From a bacterium (GTDB lineage: Bacteria; Electryoneota; Electryoneia; Electryoneales; Electryoneaceae), in NCBI GenBank assembly GCA_019912845.1, contig JAIOHU010000052.1, positions 1 through 52,438 on the forward strand: a stretch of 52,438 nt of DNA. The letters run 5' to 3'. The notes under the pieces are model-generated. The model searched no databases. It was not told the DNA's origin and was given only the letters and a program-made list of their open reading frames with translations. The translations under genes were made by a program, and so were the position numbers. Shown piece after piece: positions 17,762-26,209 of the stretch; positions within the stretch are counted from its first letter, which is position 1, and the number at the start of each line of letters is the position of its first letter.

Positions 17762-18966
17762 TGATATTCAGAAAGATCTTTGTACCCACACGAAACAGCG
17801 GGGAACCAGTTTATTTGATCTGGATCGGGATTATTCAGACTCGTATTGTCAAGAAGGAATTCCGGTAGTTGACCTGCCGTAGGATAGTCGTCAGAATGCG
17901 TAATAGTTGCATTGTAATCATCGTCATCTGTATCATAATTGCATACATAATTATAGGCGACAGATACACCATTCACTCCATAGTATCCATATGACCCATT
18001 ATCATTCAGATCATAGCCATAGACAAGATTATTCTTGTAAATCTCATTTGTCGCATCCTCAAGTAAGGCAATTCCATTGTCTCCTGAGTGAGTGATTGTA
18101 TTGTTTAATATTTTTACAACTGGATTATATTGTTCACCGATGACATGGATACCGTCACTGTAGCAATGAGCAATGATATTGTTCTTCAATTCAATTGTTT
18201 CTGATTGTTGCTCTTCTTCCGCATAGTAAATATCTATTCCATATCCGTGAAGAATAGTAACACCATTGTCGTAGCCCTGCATGCCCACGATGACATTATT
18301 GATGATTGACATGTTATCATCAATGTTCTGGTCGCCAATACGAATTCCGTTCTCACAATTGACAATTGTGTTTGATTCCGCTCTTAACGTATTGTGGTGT
18401 GGGATATGTTGAACACCAATACCTGATCCCAGACAATGTTGTATCAGGCAGTTTTGAATATCAAGGTCTGCGTAGCCACCAGCCACTACTGGTCCTGCAA
18501 CCAGAGTCCCAGACTCATTATCACCTCCGTATTCAAACACGCAATTCTCAAATGTGCCCATCGCAGGGATCCGTTTCTCCTCATTCAAATCATAATCACC
18601 AAGGAGCACTATAGATCCCCAGTCCCCTGCAGCTGGATCTGGGTCTCCATCTTCAACACTGGTGAATTGAATCTGGTTTGCTTCTGTACCCTCAGCCTCG
18701 ATCGCGGAACCCGCCTGGACGTGCAGGCTGCGTTCGGACATGAACTTGATAATGACGCCGGGGGAAAGAATCAACGTGGCGCCATTTGTCACATTAATGG
18801 TACTATCACGCTCAAAAACATCACCTGTGTCGCTGACGACATAGGTTCCAGCAACAAGAGTTGTATCTTGGGTAAAATCATCGTCGATGTTAAACTGCCC
18901 GAAGGCTGGTGAGAAGCTTCCGCAGCAGATCGCTATGAGGAACGGAATCGTGAATCGCTGTACCAT
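17683..18966 (-). CDS. Secreted parallel beta-helix protein, 3' end replaced by a palindromic repeat; sorting domain missing
   Basis: 427 residues. Strong Shine-Dalgarno (AAGGAGA) 7 bases before the ATG and a signal peptide ending near SPAFGQ. A lead segment with T-L-I-L-S-P-G-V-I-I-K-F is followed by pectate-lyase-like right-handed beta-helix coils rich in N-N-x-I and N-G-I: SNTIVNCENGIRIGDQ, LKNNIIAHCYSDGIHV and LNNTITHSGDNGIALL. The last ~26 codons and the TGA are translated from the 80-bp repeat at 17682-17761, giving an unrelated basic tail (...RLLRRYPSSQ). Every comparable secreted protein here ends in a sorting domain, and this one does not. It is therefore probably a truncated gene whose product can still cross the inner membrane but not be sorted to the surface. 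It starts 27 bases after the upstream beta-helix gene, so they form an operon. Confidence 0.8.
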   Translation of the reverse strand: MVQRFTIPFLIAICCGSFSPAFGQFNIDDDFTQDTTLVAGTYVVSDTGDVFERDSTINVTNGATLILSPGVIIKFMSERSLHVQAGSAIEAEGTEANQIQFTSVEDGDPDPAAGDWGSIVLLGDYDLNEEKRIPAMGTFENCVFEYGGDNESGTLVAGPVVAGGYADLDIQNCLIQHCLGSGIGVQHIPHHNTLRAESNTIVNCENGIRIGDQNIDDNMSIINNVIVGMQGYDNGVTILHGYGIDIYYAEEEQQSETIELKNNIIAHCYSDGIHVIGEQYNPVVKILNNTITHSGDNGIALLEDATNEIYKNNLVYGYDLNDNGSYGYYGVNGVSVAYNYVCNYDTDDDDYNATITHSDDYPTAGQLPEFLLDNTSLNNPDPDQINWFPAVSCGYKDLSEYQSLPNVRDAISLQFTIRLLRRYPSSQ

Positions 18967-18993
18967 GATGAATCTCCTTCTGATTTTCTGAAG

Positions 18994-21900
18994 CTACCGT
19001 GCGAGAATGGACTTGACGGTCGCTTCGTGTTTTTCAGTGCTTACCGTAATGAAATAAGTGCCGGATGCTTCTGTTTTCGGCATCCACAGAAAAGTGTGGC
19101 TGTCAGGTTGAAGTTCACCGAGGTCGATTTTCCGCACCTGACGCCCCTCGATGTTGACGACGGTGACAGTAACCGTGGAGCGGTCAGGTAAGGTGAATGG
19201 AATCATCTGTACGCTGTTGAATGGATTGGGAAAAGGTTTACCTAACCTGAAGCTTGATGGTTGAGTTTTTGAATCTTCCGCAACGGACACTGGATAGTCA
19301 TAAGAATGTCCGTATGGTCCGCCCCAGAGTCCGATATCGTTGCGGGTTCCATCTACATCGTTGAAAATTGGATCTGGATGTCCTGCATCAATCATTGGTG
19401 AATTGCTGAAGAGGAAGTAGTCAGTAGTATCAGCAAATAATGGGTCAATGAAAAGATTGTTCTCGCCGACCTCGCAATTGACTAGAGTAGTATCATTGTT
19501 GAAGAAGTTGTTATATATAATGTTTTCCAACACAACATTTTCTATTTCTGAATAAACTCCATAATAATTATTCATCAAAATGTTATTACTCAATGACAAA
19601 AGTGTATCGCCATTATTTTGTCCAGCGCGACTGCGAATTCCTACGTCATTGTTAATAAAATTATTATTTAATAATTTTAATGGAAGGCTGTTTATGTTAA
19701 CACCCCATGTTTGAGATTCATCGCTTCTTAAATTAAAAAATATGCAGTTCCGCACTTCGCCAGAAGATCCTCCACCGTATCCCACACCGCCCCAACTGTT
19801 ATAAAACTGGCTTCCAATTATTTCTCCATAACTGCCAGTACTGATACCAACACCTCGAAAGAAAATACTGTTTCGAACCAATAATGTGCTTGAATTTAAA
19901 ACGTGTAGCACTGTAGGGTAATCACCGATTTCACGCTGAAAAGTGCTGCTGTGAACTATTACAGTGGCACTATCAGCTTGAAGATAAAGTGCAGTGGCTC
20001 TAAAATAGCAAGAATCCGCATATACATACGAACCCGGATATGATCTAATACAATACCCATTAATATCAATCCGTGAATTCCTGATAATCATTGCTGCAGA
20101 TCTCGTCAGGCTGATATAATCATCGGCATCAAGAATCACACAATGGCTGAAACGTGTGGTGTCCTCGGTGTTAAACAACTGGATATTCCCCCACTGTTCG
20201 TACCTCGGCTCCTCGTGTTCTCCAATGAAACGAATGCTGTCCTGCGCAGTGCCGATCGTGGTGAGTTTGCCATAGGCGATGAGTCCGGGGCGGAAATCCG
20301 GATTCGTTTCATACCTGAATTTCAATTCCACTCCCGGTTCGATACGCAGGCTGTCCCCTTCGGGGATTACGATGGTTTCGGTCACTAAGTAAGGGCTGTT
20401 TTCGGCTGAAATGATCCCCGTCATCTCGCCTCCGATAACCGTACAGGGCTGCATACGAACATGAACAGTCTGCGAATCCTCCTGCCCGAGCCCATCTTCT
20501 ACATGAATCGTGAAGTCGAATTCCCAATCATCATCTACTGAATCTGGTGGTATGGGGATGCCATGGATCAGCGGACCATTGCGTGTCCAATCCAATTCAG
20601 AAGGACGAACTTGCAATCCTTCAGGAAGTCCTGTAAATGCGAAATCCAGGGGTCCGTGGTCATCTATCGCTTCGGCGTGGTACCGGAATTCTGCACTTGT
20701 CTGTGCAATAACTTCGACCGGTGAGATGATGGCGGGCGGGTTGTCCTGGGATTGGTTGTAAAAGAAAGCACCGATGTCGGAGCGGGTACCATCCGGGTCG
20801 AGAGGCAATTCGGGATTCCCTGCATCGATGCAAGGGGAGTCCGGGCGGAGGTGGTAGTCGAACCCGACTTCACCATTAATGAAAGGATCACCATCCTTAA
20901 ACAGAGCATCAGCCAGCACGTTCCCATCGCCCATTTCTGTGTTCTCAACAGGAATTGGAACATTTGAAAAGCAATTGTAGCGGATAATCGGCTCATTATT
21001 ACCTAACCACTTGATTCCTGTATGATTGCCATCGCCTACAAAAATGTTGTTCTCTATAATCTGATCAGGGAATTCACTCCCACTGCAATAGATTCCATTG
21101 TCATCCGACTGGATAGTGTTATTGCGGCAATAAAAGCCAAGTACACCCGACAAACGAATTCCGTTTGTCCTGGATTTGAAAATATTGTTCGTGAGGCTTA
21201 CAGTTGAATTAGAGAAAAGGATTGGATTTCCCAGGTTATTCTCACCGAATGTCAAGCTAGAGTTACGGATATCCACTTCACAATTAGACGCTTGGATGCT
21301 GATAAGGAAATCGAATTCGCTGGAATCAATGACAACTTGTCCCCCGGAAATCGTAAAACCCCTATTAACTGTGTTGTTGAGCCAGTCGACATCTGCACCA
21401 CCGAGAGATACAGAAAAGGTAATCTGATTGCTGCTTATTTCAAATTCACCACCCTCAACGCTCAAACTTTGTAGAGTGTTACCCGTAATTCGTGTGGTTG
21501 GTGAAAAGCCGACGCTGATCCTTGTCTCCGGAGCATCGCAATCTTTAATCAAGTAGGGGCCACCGTTCAAGAGGACAGCGCCCAGATACGCACGTCCGGG
21601 CGGAGGATGAAAGGTGCAGAATTCAAGTGTGTCTGGTTCTTCATTTGCCTCAATAGCAGAAACTGCGGTGATCGATGAGTGACGGATTGTCGAATACAAA
21701 CCATACCATGATTCTATCGCTCTTTCTGCGGAATCAATTACGCAGTACTCAAGATGTATGATGGAACCATCGATTTCCATTGGGGAGACAATACCGTGGA
21801 ACGGAGCTTCGGGCGAGAGGAAGTAAATAGAATCCTCCTCTGCGCCAACGGCGTGCAGTGCACCATGAACGTAAAATGGGAGCGATGTTTCAATTTGATC

Positions 21901-22113
21901 CTGAAACTCAATAACGACACCAGGATCAATAAACAAGGAGCTGTCTTGCGGAACCAGAACGGTATCAGTTACTAAATATGGACTGCCTTCACTTGACCAT
22001 CTACCCCAAACCTCACCCGATACTTCGGTTTGTGCATGGATTGAATTTGAGCAGACAAGTGAAAGTGCTGCCAGGCAACAGAGTCTTGCGAACTTTTTTG
22101 AAGTTGAAATCAT
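18994..22113 (-). CDS. Large secreted double beta-helix protein with sorting domain
   Basis: About 1,039 residues from the ATG at 22113, which has AGGA 7 bases upstream. A TTG at 22134 would add seven residues ahead of the signal peptide and is less likely. The protein has two homologous halves opened by matching leads, E-G-S-P-Y-L-V-T-D-T-V-L-V-P...I-D-P-G-V-V-I-E-F and E-N-S-P-Y-L-V-T-E-T-I-V-I-P...I-E-P-G-V-E-L-K-F. Each is followed by beta-helix coils and closed by the motif SPCIDAGNP...D-P-D-G-T-R-S-D-I-G-A or SPMIDAGHP...D-V-D-G-T-R-N-D-I-G-L. Between them is a cadherin/Ig-like domain (A-I-I-S-P-V-E-V...F-T-G-L-P-E-G-L). The end is a sorting domain, PFPNPFNSVQMIPF...KSILAR. It is exported and probably a carbohydrate-binding or adhesive surface protein; no catalytic cluster was identified. 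It leads the operon with the truncated beta-helix gene. Confidence 0.85.
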   Translation of the reverse strand: MISTSKKFARLCCLAALSLVCSNSIHAQTEVSGEVWGRWSSEGSPYLVTDTVLVPQDSSLFIDPGVVIEFQDQIETSLPFYVHGALHAVGAEEDSIYFLSPEAPFHGIVSPMEIDGSIIHLEYCVIDSAERAIESWYGLYSTIRHSSITAVSAIEANEEPDTLEFCTFHPPPGRAYLGAVLLNGGPYLIKDCDAPETRISVGFSPTTRITGNTLQSLSVEGGEFEISSNQITFSVSLGGADVDWLNNTVNRGFTISGGQVVIDSSEFDFLISIQASNCEVDIRNSSLTFGENNLGNPILFSNSTVSLTNNIFKSRTNGIRLSGVLGFYCRNNTIQSDDNGIYCSGSEFPDQIIENNIFVGDGNHTGIKWLGNNEPIIRYNCFSNVPIPVENTEMGDGNVLADALFKDGDPFINGEVGFDYHLRPDSPCIDAGNPELPLDPDGTRSDIGAFFYNQSQDNPPAIISPVEVIAQTSAEFRYHAEAIDDHGPLDFAFTGLPEGLQVRPSELDWTRNGPLIHGIPIPPDSVDDDWEFDFTIHVEDGLGQEDSQTVHVRMQPCTVIGGEMTGIISAENSPYLVTETIVIPEGDSLRIEPGVELKFRYETNPDFRPGLIAYGKLTTIGTAQDSIRFIGEHEEPRYEQWGNIQLFNTEDTTRFSHCVILDADDYISLTRSAAMIIRNSRIDINGYCIRSYPGSYVYADSCYFRATALYLQADSATVIVHSSTFQREIGDYPTVLHVLNSSTLLVRNSIFFRGVGISTGSYGEIIGSQFYNSWGGVGYGGGSSGEVRNCIFFNLRSDESQTWGVNINSLPLKLLNNNFINNDVGIRSRAGQNNGDTLLSLSNNILMNNYYGVYSEIENVVLENIIYNNFFNNDTTLVNCEVGENNLFIDPLFADTTDYFLFSNSPMIDAGHPDPIFNDVDGTRNDIGLWGGPYGHSYDYPVSVAEDSKTQPSSFRLGKPFPNPFNSVQMIPFTLPDRSTVTVTVVNIEGRQVRKIDLGELQPDSHTFLWMPKTEASGTYFITVSTEKHEATVKSILAR

Positions 22114-22134
22114 GCCAGATCCTAATGATCGCAA

Positions 22135-22521
22135 AGAATAATTCCAGCGGTTTGTTCTAGTATATTACGTACACGATTAACAAATCACAATAAAATGACG
22201 ACCAGTAAAACAATCAAAAAGTTGATTGGCTTCGTGTACCTATATTTTTTGAGGGTATCGCTCTAAGATTGAGGAGTGGTATTCGGATTTGGCTAAGCAA
22301 CTTGCCTGGATGCCAGCTAACCCCACGCTGATATGACGCGATCGGATATACTTTAGAGAAACGCCATTAAACCAGAACGGGAATTATTAGACTTTGGACA
22401 AGTCCAAAGCCAGCCAGTAAACCAGAAGAGTTGCTAAACTGAGGCAGTTTTCGATGCGAGGGAACCTTGTTCGGTTTAGGACGTATAGAAAGTTGAATAT
22501 TACGATAAATTTGCAGGTTTC
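22135..22521. other. Divergent intergenic region between beta-helix operon and copper-efflux locus
   Basis: This 390-base spacer separates divergent transcripts, so it should hold promoters for both, but no convincing -35/-10 pair can be singled out by eye. It holds one copy of the hairpin repeat (22392-22413) bracketed by two TAAACCAGA direct repeats (22368-22376 and 22418-22426). No coding frame with a Shine-Dalgarno was seen. Confidence 0.5.
22392..22413 (-). repeat. Copy 2 of the TGGC-hairpin dispersed repeat
   Basis: CTTTGGAC (22392-22399), an AA centre and GTCCAAAG (22402-22409) form an 8-bp stem followed by CCAG. On the minus strand this reads CTGGCTTTGGACTTGTCCAA and aligns base for base with the copies at 22997 and, more loosely, 17572. 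It lies 110 bases upstream of the Cys-rich gene. Confidence 0.6.
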
Positions 22522-22890
22522 ATGCTCAGGCAATCAAGACATACAATAGTGCTCCTCACGGGGATATGGATGATCGCGGTTTCGATCATCGCACCGAGAG
22601 GTTTCGCCGTGAACTCGAATCCCACAGACAGCATTCGAGCAGCGGGTATGAGTTGCTGCATGGGTGCGGAATGCAACTGTGGTGATGATTGCCCGGGAAT
22701 GATGGAAGAGCCGTTAACCTGTGTCCGTACAACTGGCACAACTTCTTTCTCACTCACAGCTATACCCGTAGCTTCGTTTATTGTATTTCCAATCACAGAG
22801 AGCGCACTTTTTTCAAGCGAAGGGTCAGACAGCATTCTGTCTGGTCATACCCGATCCCTGGAAAAACCTCCACGCAATTTCTACGTTTAA
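22522..22890 (+). CDS. Small exported Cys-rich protein preceding the Cus efflux genes
   Basis: 122 residues, not assigned to a named family. The N-terminus is hydrophobic (HTIVLLTGIWMIAVSIIA, then P-R-G-F-A-V), consistent with a signal peptide or one membrane anchor. It is followed by a cluster, MSCCMGAECNCGDDCPGMM (about residues 43-61), with five Cys and four Met, a composition typical of soft-metal binding. A further Cys and a second hydrophobic stretch (FSLTAIPVASFIVFPI) come next. The ATG has only a weak upstream AGG. It lies about 300 bases before the outer-membrane efflux gene on the same strand. Position and composition suggest a periplasmic or membrane copper/silver-binding accessory, perhaps a sensor or chaperone; that role is inference. 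The tail after the second hydrophobic stretch is low in recognisable features. Confidence 0.6.
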   Translation: MLRQSRHTIVLLTGIWMIAVSIIAPRGFAVNSNPTDSIRAAGMSCCMGAECNCGDDCPGMMEEPLTCVRTTGTTSFSLTAIPVASFIVFPITESALFSSEGSDSILSGHTRSLEKPPRNFYV

Positions 22891-22990
22891 GCATTTCTAC
22901 CAGCTTCTGCAGGTACTCAAGCGAATTACCTACTTTTAACTCATGTCTTTGATAGGTGAGTAATCGTTATTGGATCAACTCACTTGCTTC

Positions 22991-23061
22991 GAGTATTGGC
23001 ATTGGACTTGTCCAATACGATACTCAAAAGACTCGGTAAACGCTGGATAAATCCAGTGCCA
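22991..23061. repeat. Inverted pair of TGGC-hairpin repeats (copies 3 and 4)
   Basis: Copy 3 (22997-23016, plus) is TGGCATTGGACTTGTCCAAT, and outer GAGTAT/ATACTC arms (22991-22996, 23020-23025) extend its hairpin. Copy 4 (23043-23061, minus) is the exact inverse of the 19 bases at 17572-17590. The rest of the 300-base gap between the Cys-rich gene and the TolC-family gene (22891-23191) shows no coding frame. A hairpin pair here could attenuate or process a shared transcript. Confidence 0.6.
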
Positions 23062-23191
23062 GAGTTAAATCCTGGTGAAACGAGCTATTCAGCGAACTGA
23101 TCTTCCCTGAATAGCAGGTTTTCTGCTTGTACTTACTGAACAGAAACAATATTCCCTTGTTTTCTACTTTCATCATTCAATTGGAATTCCT

Positions 23192-24517
23192 ATGAGAACG
23201 ATACAACTACCACTATCGTTTGTGGCGATCCTGTCTATTGTGCTACTGTTCGGAGTGTCAGTACTTCATGCGCAAATCGTACCAGAAGATAGTGATTTAC
23301 GCCTCACCATCAGCAATGCACTACTTCACAACCCCGACCTCAAAACGTTGAGCGAACGTATCGAGGTGGCAAAACATCGTGAGCCTCAAGCAGGTGCATG
23401 GATGGACCCGATGTTCAGCCTGGGGATGATGAATCTCCCTGTGAACAGCTTCGATCTGAACCAGGAGCCTATGACAGGTGTGTGGATCAATATCAGCCAG
23501 ACAATCCCGCTGAGCAGTAAGCTTGATATTAAACGAACTGCATTATCTTTCCAGACCAAACGTGAACAGGCTGTATTTACTGGCTACCGCGCCACAGTCG
23601 CCACGCAAATCGCAAAAGCATGGTACGAACGTTCCTACCTGGAACAGGCTGTGCTGGCGATTGATAGTACGATATTTATTCTCGAGAATTTGCTGGATGT
23701 AACACAGTCGAAATATGAAACTGGACATGGCTATCAGCAGGAATTACTGCGTCTTGAGACTGAACGGGCACGCTTACGTGAGCATCAGATGGAATTACGT
23801 CAACGTGCGCGCAGCTCCGAACGCCAGATCGCTAAACTTGCTGGATACCAGGTACTCCCTGCTGACCTTCCTCCCCCACGTCTACCAGCGGATTTTTCCA
23901 CCCTTGATTCAATTGCAATAGTCGAAACTATGAATACTCAGAATCCAGAATTGGTGAAGGTTCGTGCATCTCGAGAATCAGCTAATTCGATGATAGAATT
24001 CGCAAAAAAATCAAAATTGCCTGACTTGAAACTGGGAGCAGGATATGGGTTCCGCCAAGATGGTATTAATGGACAGGAACGTCCTGATTTCTTCACGGTA
24101 ACTGCGGGCGTAACGCTACCAATTTTCGCAGGTTCAAAACAAAATATGGCAGTTCAGGAAGCTGTAGCACAAGAGCGGTCGGTAAAATCTTCTGAGGAAT
24201 CTGTTAAGTTACGATTGATCTGGAAGCTGGCAGACCTGCTGGATGAAGATCGTCGTCACGAAGAACAGCTCATCCTCTACGCTGAAGAAATTTTACCTCT
24301 GGCAAAAGCTGCACTGAAATCAACTACAAGCGCTTACGCATCAGGAAGCATAGACGTTGAAGCATTTCTGGGAGCTGAAAAAGCCTTGATAGATTCACAA
24401 TTGCGTCAACTGCAACATAGAAGGCAACGCGCCGATGTTCGGGTTACGATTGTGGAAATGATTGGTGGGAGGGGATTGCTGCCCTCTGATGATTCAATCC
24501 TGAAGGAGAATAAATGA
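23192..24517 (+). CDS. TolC/CusC-family outer-membrane efflux protein
   Basis: 441 residues with a signal peptide ending in SVLHAQ. It is the outer-membrane duct of a tripartite pump. The family pattern is two internal repeats of long amphipathic helices separated by short beta hairpins: an N-terminal helix L-R-L-T-I-S-N-A-L-L-H-N-P-D-L, the strand W-I-N-I-S-Q-T-I-P-L-S (first half), the helix E-L-L-R-L-E-T-E-R-A-R-L-R-E-H, the second-half helix ...T-Q-N-P-E-L-V-K-V-R-A-S-R-E-S-A and the strand T-A-G-V-T-L-P-I-F. No lipobox cysteine is visible, unlike many CusC proteins. The stop codon overlaps the start of the adaptor gene by 4 bases (ATGA), indicating translational coupling. Confidence 0.88.
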   Translation: MRTIQLPLSFVAILSIVLLFGVSVLHAQIVPEDSDLRLTISNALLHNPDLKTLSERIEVAKHREPQAGAWMDPMFSLGMMNLPVNSFDLNQEPMTGVWINISQTIPLSSKLDIKRTALSFQTKREQAVFTGYRATVATQIAKAWYERSYLEQAVLAIDSTIFILENLLDVTQSKYETGHGYQQELLRLETERARLREHQMELRQRARSSERQIAKLAGYQVLPADLPPPRLPADFSTLDSIAIVETMNTQNPELVKVRASRESANSMIEFAKKSKLPDLKLGAGYGFRQDGINGQERPDFFTVTAGVTLPIFAGSKQNMAVQEAVAQERSVKSSEESVKLRLIWKLADLLDEDRRHEEQLILYAEEILPLAKAALKSTTSAYASGSIDVEAFLGAEKALIDSQLRQLQHRRQRADVRVTIVEMIGGRGLLPSDDSILKENK

Positions 24518-26151
24518 TGAAACGATATATTAAAAAAATTTACAGCATTGCACCTTTAGCGGCAGGAATTGCATTGTTTGCACTCACGATACACTTCACT
24601 CCTGCATTCATCGTAAGTGCGGTTGCTCAGAGCGAACATTCAGATCACGCCAAATACGATATGCATAAATCTAAAACTTACGAAGACCTATATGTTTGTG
24701 CTATGCATCCCTGGGAGGCGGCAGATCATGAGTCTGAATGCAGCATCTGTGGTATGTCATTAAGCAGAGTAGAGGGGCATACGATAAATACTCCACTACC
24801 GGACGAATCGGATATTTACATAGACAGTGACAATCCAATGATGCTCTTCGCTCAACCTGGAGATGGTCGTATTCCAATAACCGAATCCCCTTACTACCAA
24901 CCAAGACAAAAAACAGATGATAAAAGCAGTGATAAAGATGCACACAATCACGAGAATACCGAAGGGATGCACGAAAAAGAGAGCGAGGAACCGTCGATCA
25001 CCAGTTCGGGTGAAGAGGAGAAAACTCTTTGGACATGCGGCATGCACCCGAATGTAATCCAGGAGGAACCGGGTATTTGCCCGATATGCCAGATGGAGCT
25101 TACCCCCCTGAAGTCGGGTACAGCTTCAGGTGGAAAGGGTATAGTTTCGATCGATCCGGTAACCCTGCAGTCAATCGGCGTCAGGACTGCCGTTGTTGAG
25201 CGACGCGATCTCTTCCGTGAAATACGTTCAGATGGTATTGTGACAGTTGCGGAAGACCAGAAAATGATCGTCAATTCACGTGTTGATGGCTGGATCGAAA
25301 AATTGTTTGTGAACACGACCGGCGAACGTGTTAAGGCTGGTGATCCCCTATTGGAAATTTACAGCCCTGCCCTACTTAACGCTCAGGAGGAATACCTGCT
25401 GGCGCTTGAAAAACAGAGTTCCGCTCGTCTGGTCGAAGCTGCCAAACGTCGTCTCGAGCTTTGGGAAATATCCGATGAGCAAATTCAGCGGATAAGTGAT
25501 TCTGGTGAAGTTCAACGCACTCTTATACTGGTGGCACCTGCCAATGGTACTGTTCTCGAAAAGTTTATCGTGGAAGGTAGTCACGTAAAAGCTGGCAACA
25601 ACCTTTTCTCTATTGCAGAGTTAAACCCGATCTGGATTCGCACAAACATCTATGAATTTGAACTCCCCTGGGTTTCCAAAGGAGATCGGGTCTCAGTTGT
25701 GAACCCCTACAACCAGGACGTATCGGTAGAGGGAACCCTCGACTTTATCTATCCCGTTCTAGATCCAAAACATCGGACAGCCGAACTTCGCATCGTTCTC
25801 GATAACCCAAAGCTGTTATTTATGCCAGAGATGTTTGTGGATGTTCGGATTTTTGCAAATCCAGTGTACGACGTCATCGCAGTACCAAAAGAGGCGGTGA
25901 TCCGTAGCGGCAAACGTGATCTTGTATTTGTGAAACTAGATGCTGGCAAGTTCGAACCACGAGAAGTACATCTGGGCATGGAAACTGACACCTACTATGA
26001 AATCACTCACAACCTTGAGGAAGGTGAGCAGGTGGTAACTAGTGGTCAATTCCTCCTCGATAGCGAAGCCAAGTTGCAGGAAGCAGTGCAGCGTAGGATT
26101 GCCGGACTCAAATCAACAGACAATTCCGCAATGCCAGCACATCAGCACTGA
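24514..26151 (+). CDS. cusB: CusB-type periplasmic adaptor with two heavy-metal-binding domains
   Basis: 545 residues; GGAG lies 6-9 bases before the ATG. A signal-anchor (APLAAGIALFALTIHFTPAF) exports the rest. Two heavy-metal-binding motifs of the Y-x-C-x-M-H-P...C-x-I-C-x-M type are present: YVCAMHPWEAADHESECSIC (Cys62, Met64, His65, Cys76, Cys79) and W-T-C-G-M-H-P...G-I-C-P-I-C-Q-M (Cys175, His178, Cys189, Cys192). They are separated by a His/Glu-rich linker. Then comes the membrane-fusion-protein body: the barrel-sandwich hybrid opening V-N-S-R-V-D-G-W-I-E-K-L, the helical hairpin L-L-N-A-Q-E-E-Y-L-L-A-L, its closing strand L-V-A-P-A-N-G-T-V-L-E and the C-terminal V-P-K-E-A-V-I-R-S-G domain. 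The protein ends in MPAHQH, a possible extra metal ligand set. It links the TolC-like duct to the RND pump and hands over Cu(I)/Ag(I). Confidence 0.93.
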   Translation: MMKRYIKKIYSIAPLAAGIALFALTIHFTPAFIVSAVAQSEHSDHAKYDMHKSKTYEDLYVCAMHPWEAADHESECSICGMSLSRVEGHTINTPLPDESDIYIDSDNPMMLFAQPGDGRIPITESPYYQPRQKTDDKSSDKDAHNHENTEGMHEKESEEPSITSSGEEEKTLWTCGMHPNVIQEEPGICPICQMELTPLKSGTASGGKGIVSIDPVTLQSIGVRTAVVERRDLFREIRSDGIVTVAEDQKMIVNSRVDGWIEKLFVNTTGERVKAGDPLLEIYSPALLNAQEEYLLALEKQSSARLVEAAKRRLELWEISDEQIQRISDSGEVQRTLILVAPANGTVLEKFIVEGSHVKAGNNLFSIAELNPIWIRTNIYEFELPWVSKGDRVSVVNPYNQDVSVEGTLDFIYPVLDPKHRTAELRIVLDNPKLLFMPEMFVDVRIFANPVYDVIAVPKEAVIRSGKRDLVFVKLDAGKFEPREVHLGMETDTYYEITHNLEEGEQVVTSGQFLLDSEAKLQEAVQRRIAGLKSTDNSAMPAHQH

Positions 26152-26209
26152 TCTGTAACCTGATGAAGTTGTTTGGAATCCTCGAATTCTGAAAACTATG
26201 GAATAAATC

